Positions 63,321-64,000 of a DNA stretch of 64,000 nucleotides are shown here, piece by piece (positions within the stretch are counted from its first letter, which is position 1; every line of letters begins with the position of its first letter). The DNA is from JAJRZL01 sp964557855 (GTDB lineage: Bacteria; Zixibacteria; MSB-5A5; GN15; FEB-12). The translations under genes and the position numbers were made by a program. A model generated the notes under the pieces. It did not search any database. It had not been told where the DNA came from and worked only from the letters and a program-made list of their open reading frames with translations. The stretch is taken from positions 5,012 through 69,011 of the forward strand of contig CAZLBP010000019.1 in the NCBI GenBank assembly GCA_964557855.1. The letters run 5' to 3'.

Positions 63321-63683
63321 CTAATTATCGGCAATCTCCCGCAATTCTATAAGGTATCGACCACAAGTCTCTGCGACAGGTGAGTGTATCGTCACCTCCA
63401 TCTGCGCTCTATCGCTTCGCCCCACCAGCACCGGCATGCGAAACCTGGCAAAGTGCTGTTTTCGGGCTGCCGCCAATTGCTCGGAAATGGCGCCTTCCGT
63501 TGATCCGGCAAAGAGTTCATGAAGACGATAGTGCACCAGCTCCTCGTGTCTCTTGCCGACCAATGCGCACAGACAGAGATTTGCTCCTTGAATCCTCCCT
63601 GTGCCGTCACAGAGACAATAACTGTCACACCCCGTATCCATCAGATGTTTGCATAAGCCCGTGATCCGCATGTCGAACCTCAT
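63321..63683 (-). CDS. Small PAS-like protein
   Basis: The 120 residues have the size and pattern of a single PAS domain: C-D-G-T-G-R-I-Q-G-A-N at about 25-35, a central helix, and an ending like R-Y-L-I-E-L-R-E-I. It has five cysteines in the first 40 residues, more than usual. The ATG at 63683 has no ribosome site, while GAGG six bases before the in-frame ATG at 63671 supports a start of 116 residues. It probably begins the signalling transcript; a sensor or adaptor role for the next kinase is inferred from position. Confidence 0.6.
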   Translation of the reverse strand: MRFDMRITGLCKHLMDTGCDSYCLCDGTGRIQGANLCLCALVGKRHEELVHYRLHELFAGSTEGAISEQLAAARKQHFARFRMPVLVGRSDRAQMEVTIHSPVAETCGRYLIELREIADN

Positions 63684-63689
63684 TTTTCC

Positions 63690-63717
63690 GGCCCCTGATT
63701 ATGAAGAACCAGGGGCC
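63690..63717 (-). promoter_or_regulatory. Hairpin in the leader of the small PAS gene
   Basis: A perfect 8-bp stem GGCCCCTG/CAGGGGCC with a 12-base loop lies seven to thirty-four bases before the ATG at 63683. On the minus strand it is followed by GGAAAAATG, so it ends at the ribosome-binding area. No T run follows on either strand. It could control translation. Confidence 0.45.
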
Positions 63718-64000
63718 CTTATGAATGCGAGGAGGAAACTCCCGGGTCTGCTCAGTACACGGAGAGGACGTCCATGTCCATTTTATTTAACCTGCCGCTA
63801 ACCCTAATGCCGCTGTTTGTATTTCCACTCTCGCTCTATGCACATTTGTTGAGCGGAAGAAATCCCGTGGCTAATCAATACTCTATAGACTCTCTTTCGG
63901 TCTCAGGCTTATATTTGAGGATAGGAAGAAAATGCTAGTATACTGCTAGTACGAAGTCGGCTATCTAGTTCTGAGATAGCTGGCCAGATTCACCTTCTTA
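63718..64000. other. Right-edge stretch with short direct and inverted repeats
   Basis: No gene is supported in these 283 bp. TGCTAGTA occurs twice with 11-bp period (63933-63940, 63944-63951). A 7-bp dyad GCTATCT/AGATAGC lies at 63960-63980. They may be regulator sites of genes on either side, but the window ends here. Confidence 0.35.

Overview
The window reads as chromosomal DNA of a Gram-negative-type bacterium, probably from the FCB side of the tree. Candidatus Zixibacteria or a close relative is my best guess. The clues are the secreted protein at 18742-19692, which ends in two dockerin-like repeats of the form D-L-S-Y-L-V-D-Y-L-F...G-P-Q-P-P (a pattern I associate with that group), several outer-membrane beta-barrels, an Omp85/TamB-like pair, a DUF4384 surface protein, and a heat-shock operon in the hrcA-grpE-dnaK-dnaJ-prmA-rsmE order. 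The lineage call is inference. Genes are densely packed, often overlap at ATGA or GTGA, and mostly carry GGAGG-type ribosome sites. I see no CRISPR array, insertion sequence or rRNA.

Layout. 1-1544: the 3' part of a gene whose first 40 residues look like the end of a restriction-endonuclease-like fold, about 640 bp without recognisable genes, and tRNA-Leu(UAA). 1595-2814 (-): efp-rnhC. 3130-12505 (-): hrcA-grpE-dnaK-dnaJ-prmA-rsmE-prepilin peptidase-histidine kinase, behind a promoter and a variant CIRCE operator. 12554-17184 (-): an NtrC-type regulator followed by a lipoprotein, a DUF4384 protein and a small basic secreted protein. That three-gene unit has a sigma-54-like promoter at one end and a clear terminator at the other. 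17279-19692: a beta-barrel gene facing a HIT gene, then the dockerin-repeat protein. 19873-27058 (+): rpsU-yqeY-cvpA-mutS2-dnaG-recN, with an intrinsic terminator in front of mutS2.

27249-43244 (+): a 16-kb alpha-glucan/trehalose cluster, glgE-treS/mak fusion-glgB-treZ-GH57(DUF3536)-treY-malQ. Together these enzymes could close a cycle: glucan to trehalose (TreY, TreZ), trehalose to maltose (TreS), maltose to maltose-1-phosphate (maltokinase domain), and back to branched glucan (GlgE, GlgB). MalQ and the GH57 protein would reshape the chains.

43340-51689 (-): a TamB-like/Omp85 pair, then small stress and envelope genes (CsbD, GlsB/YeaQ-like, two beta-barrels, a glycine-zipper protein). 52207-55064 (-): an octaheme hydroxylamine-oxidoreductase-family cytochrome with a membrane NapC/NirT-like multiheme partner, preceded by a perfect 8-bp dyad. 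55527-63683 (-): a six-gene signalling block of PAS protein, two PAS histidine kinases, a receiver protein, an HDOD protein and a receiver-HD-GYP protein, overlapping or closely spaced apart from a 65-bp gap after the first gene.
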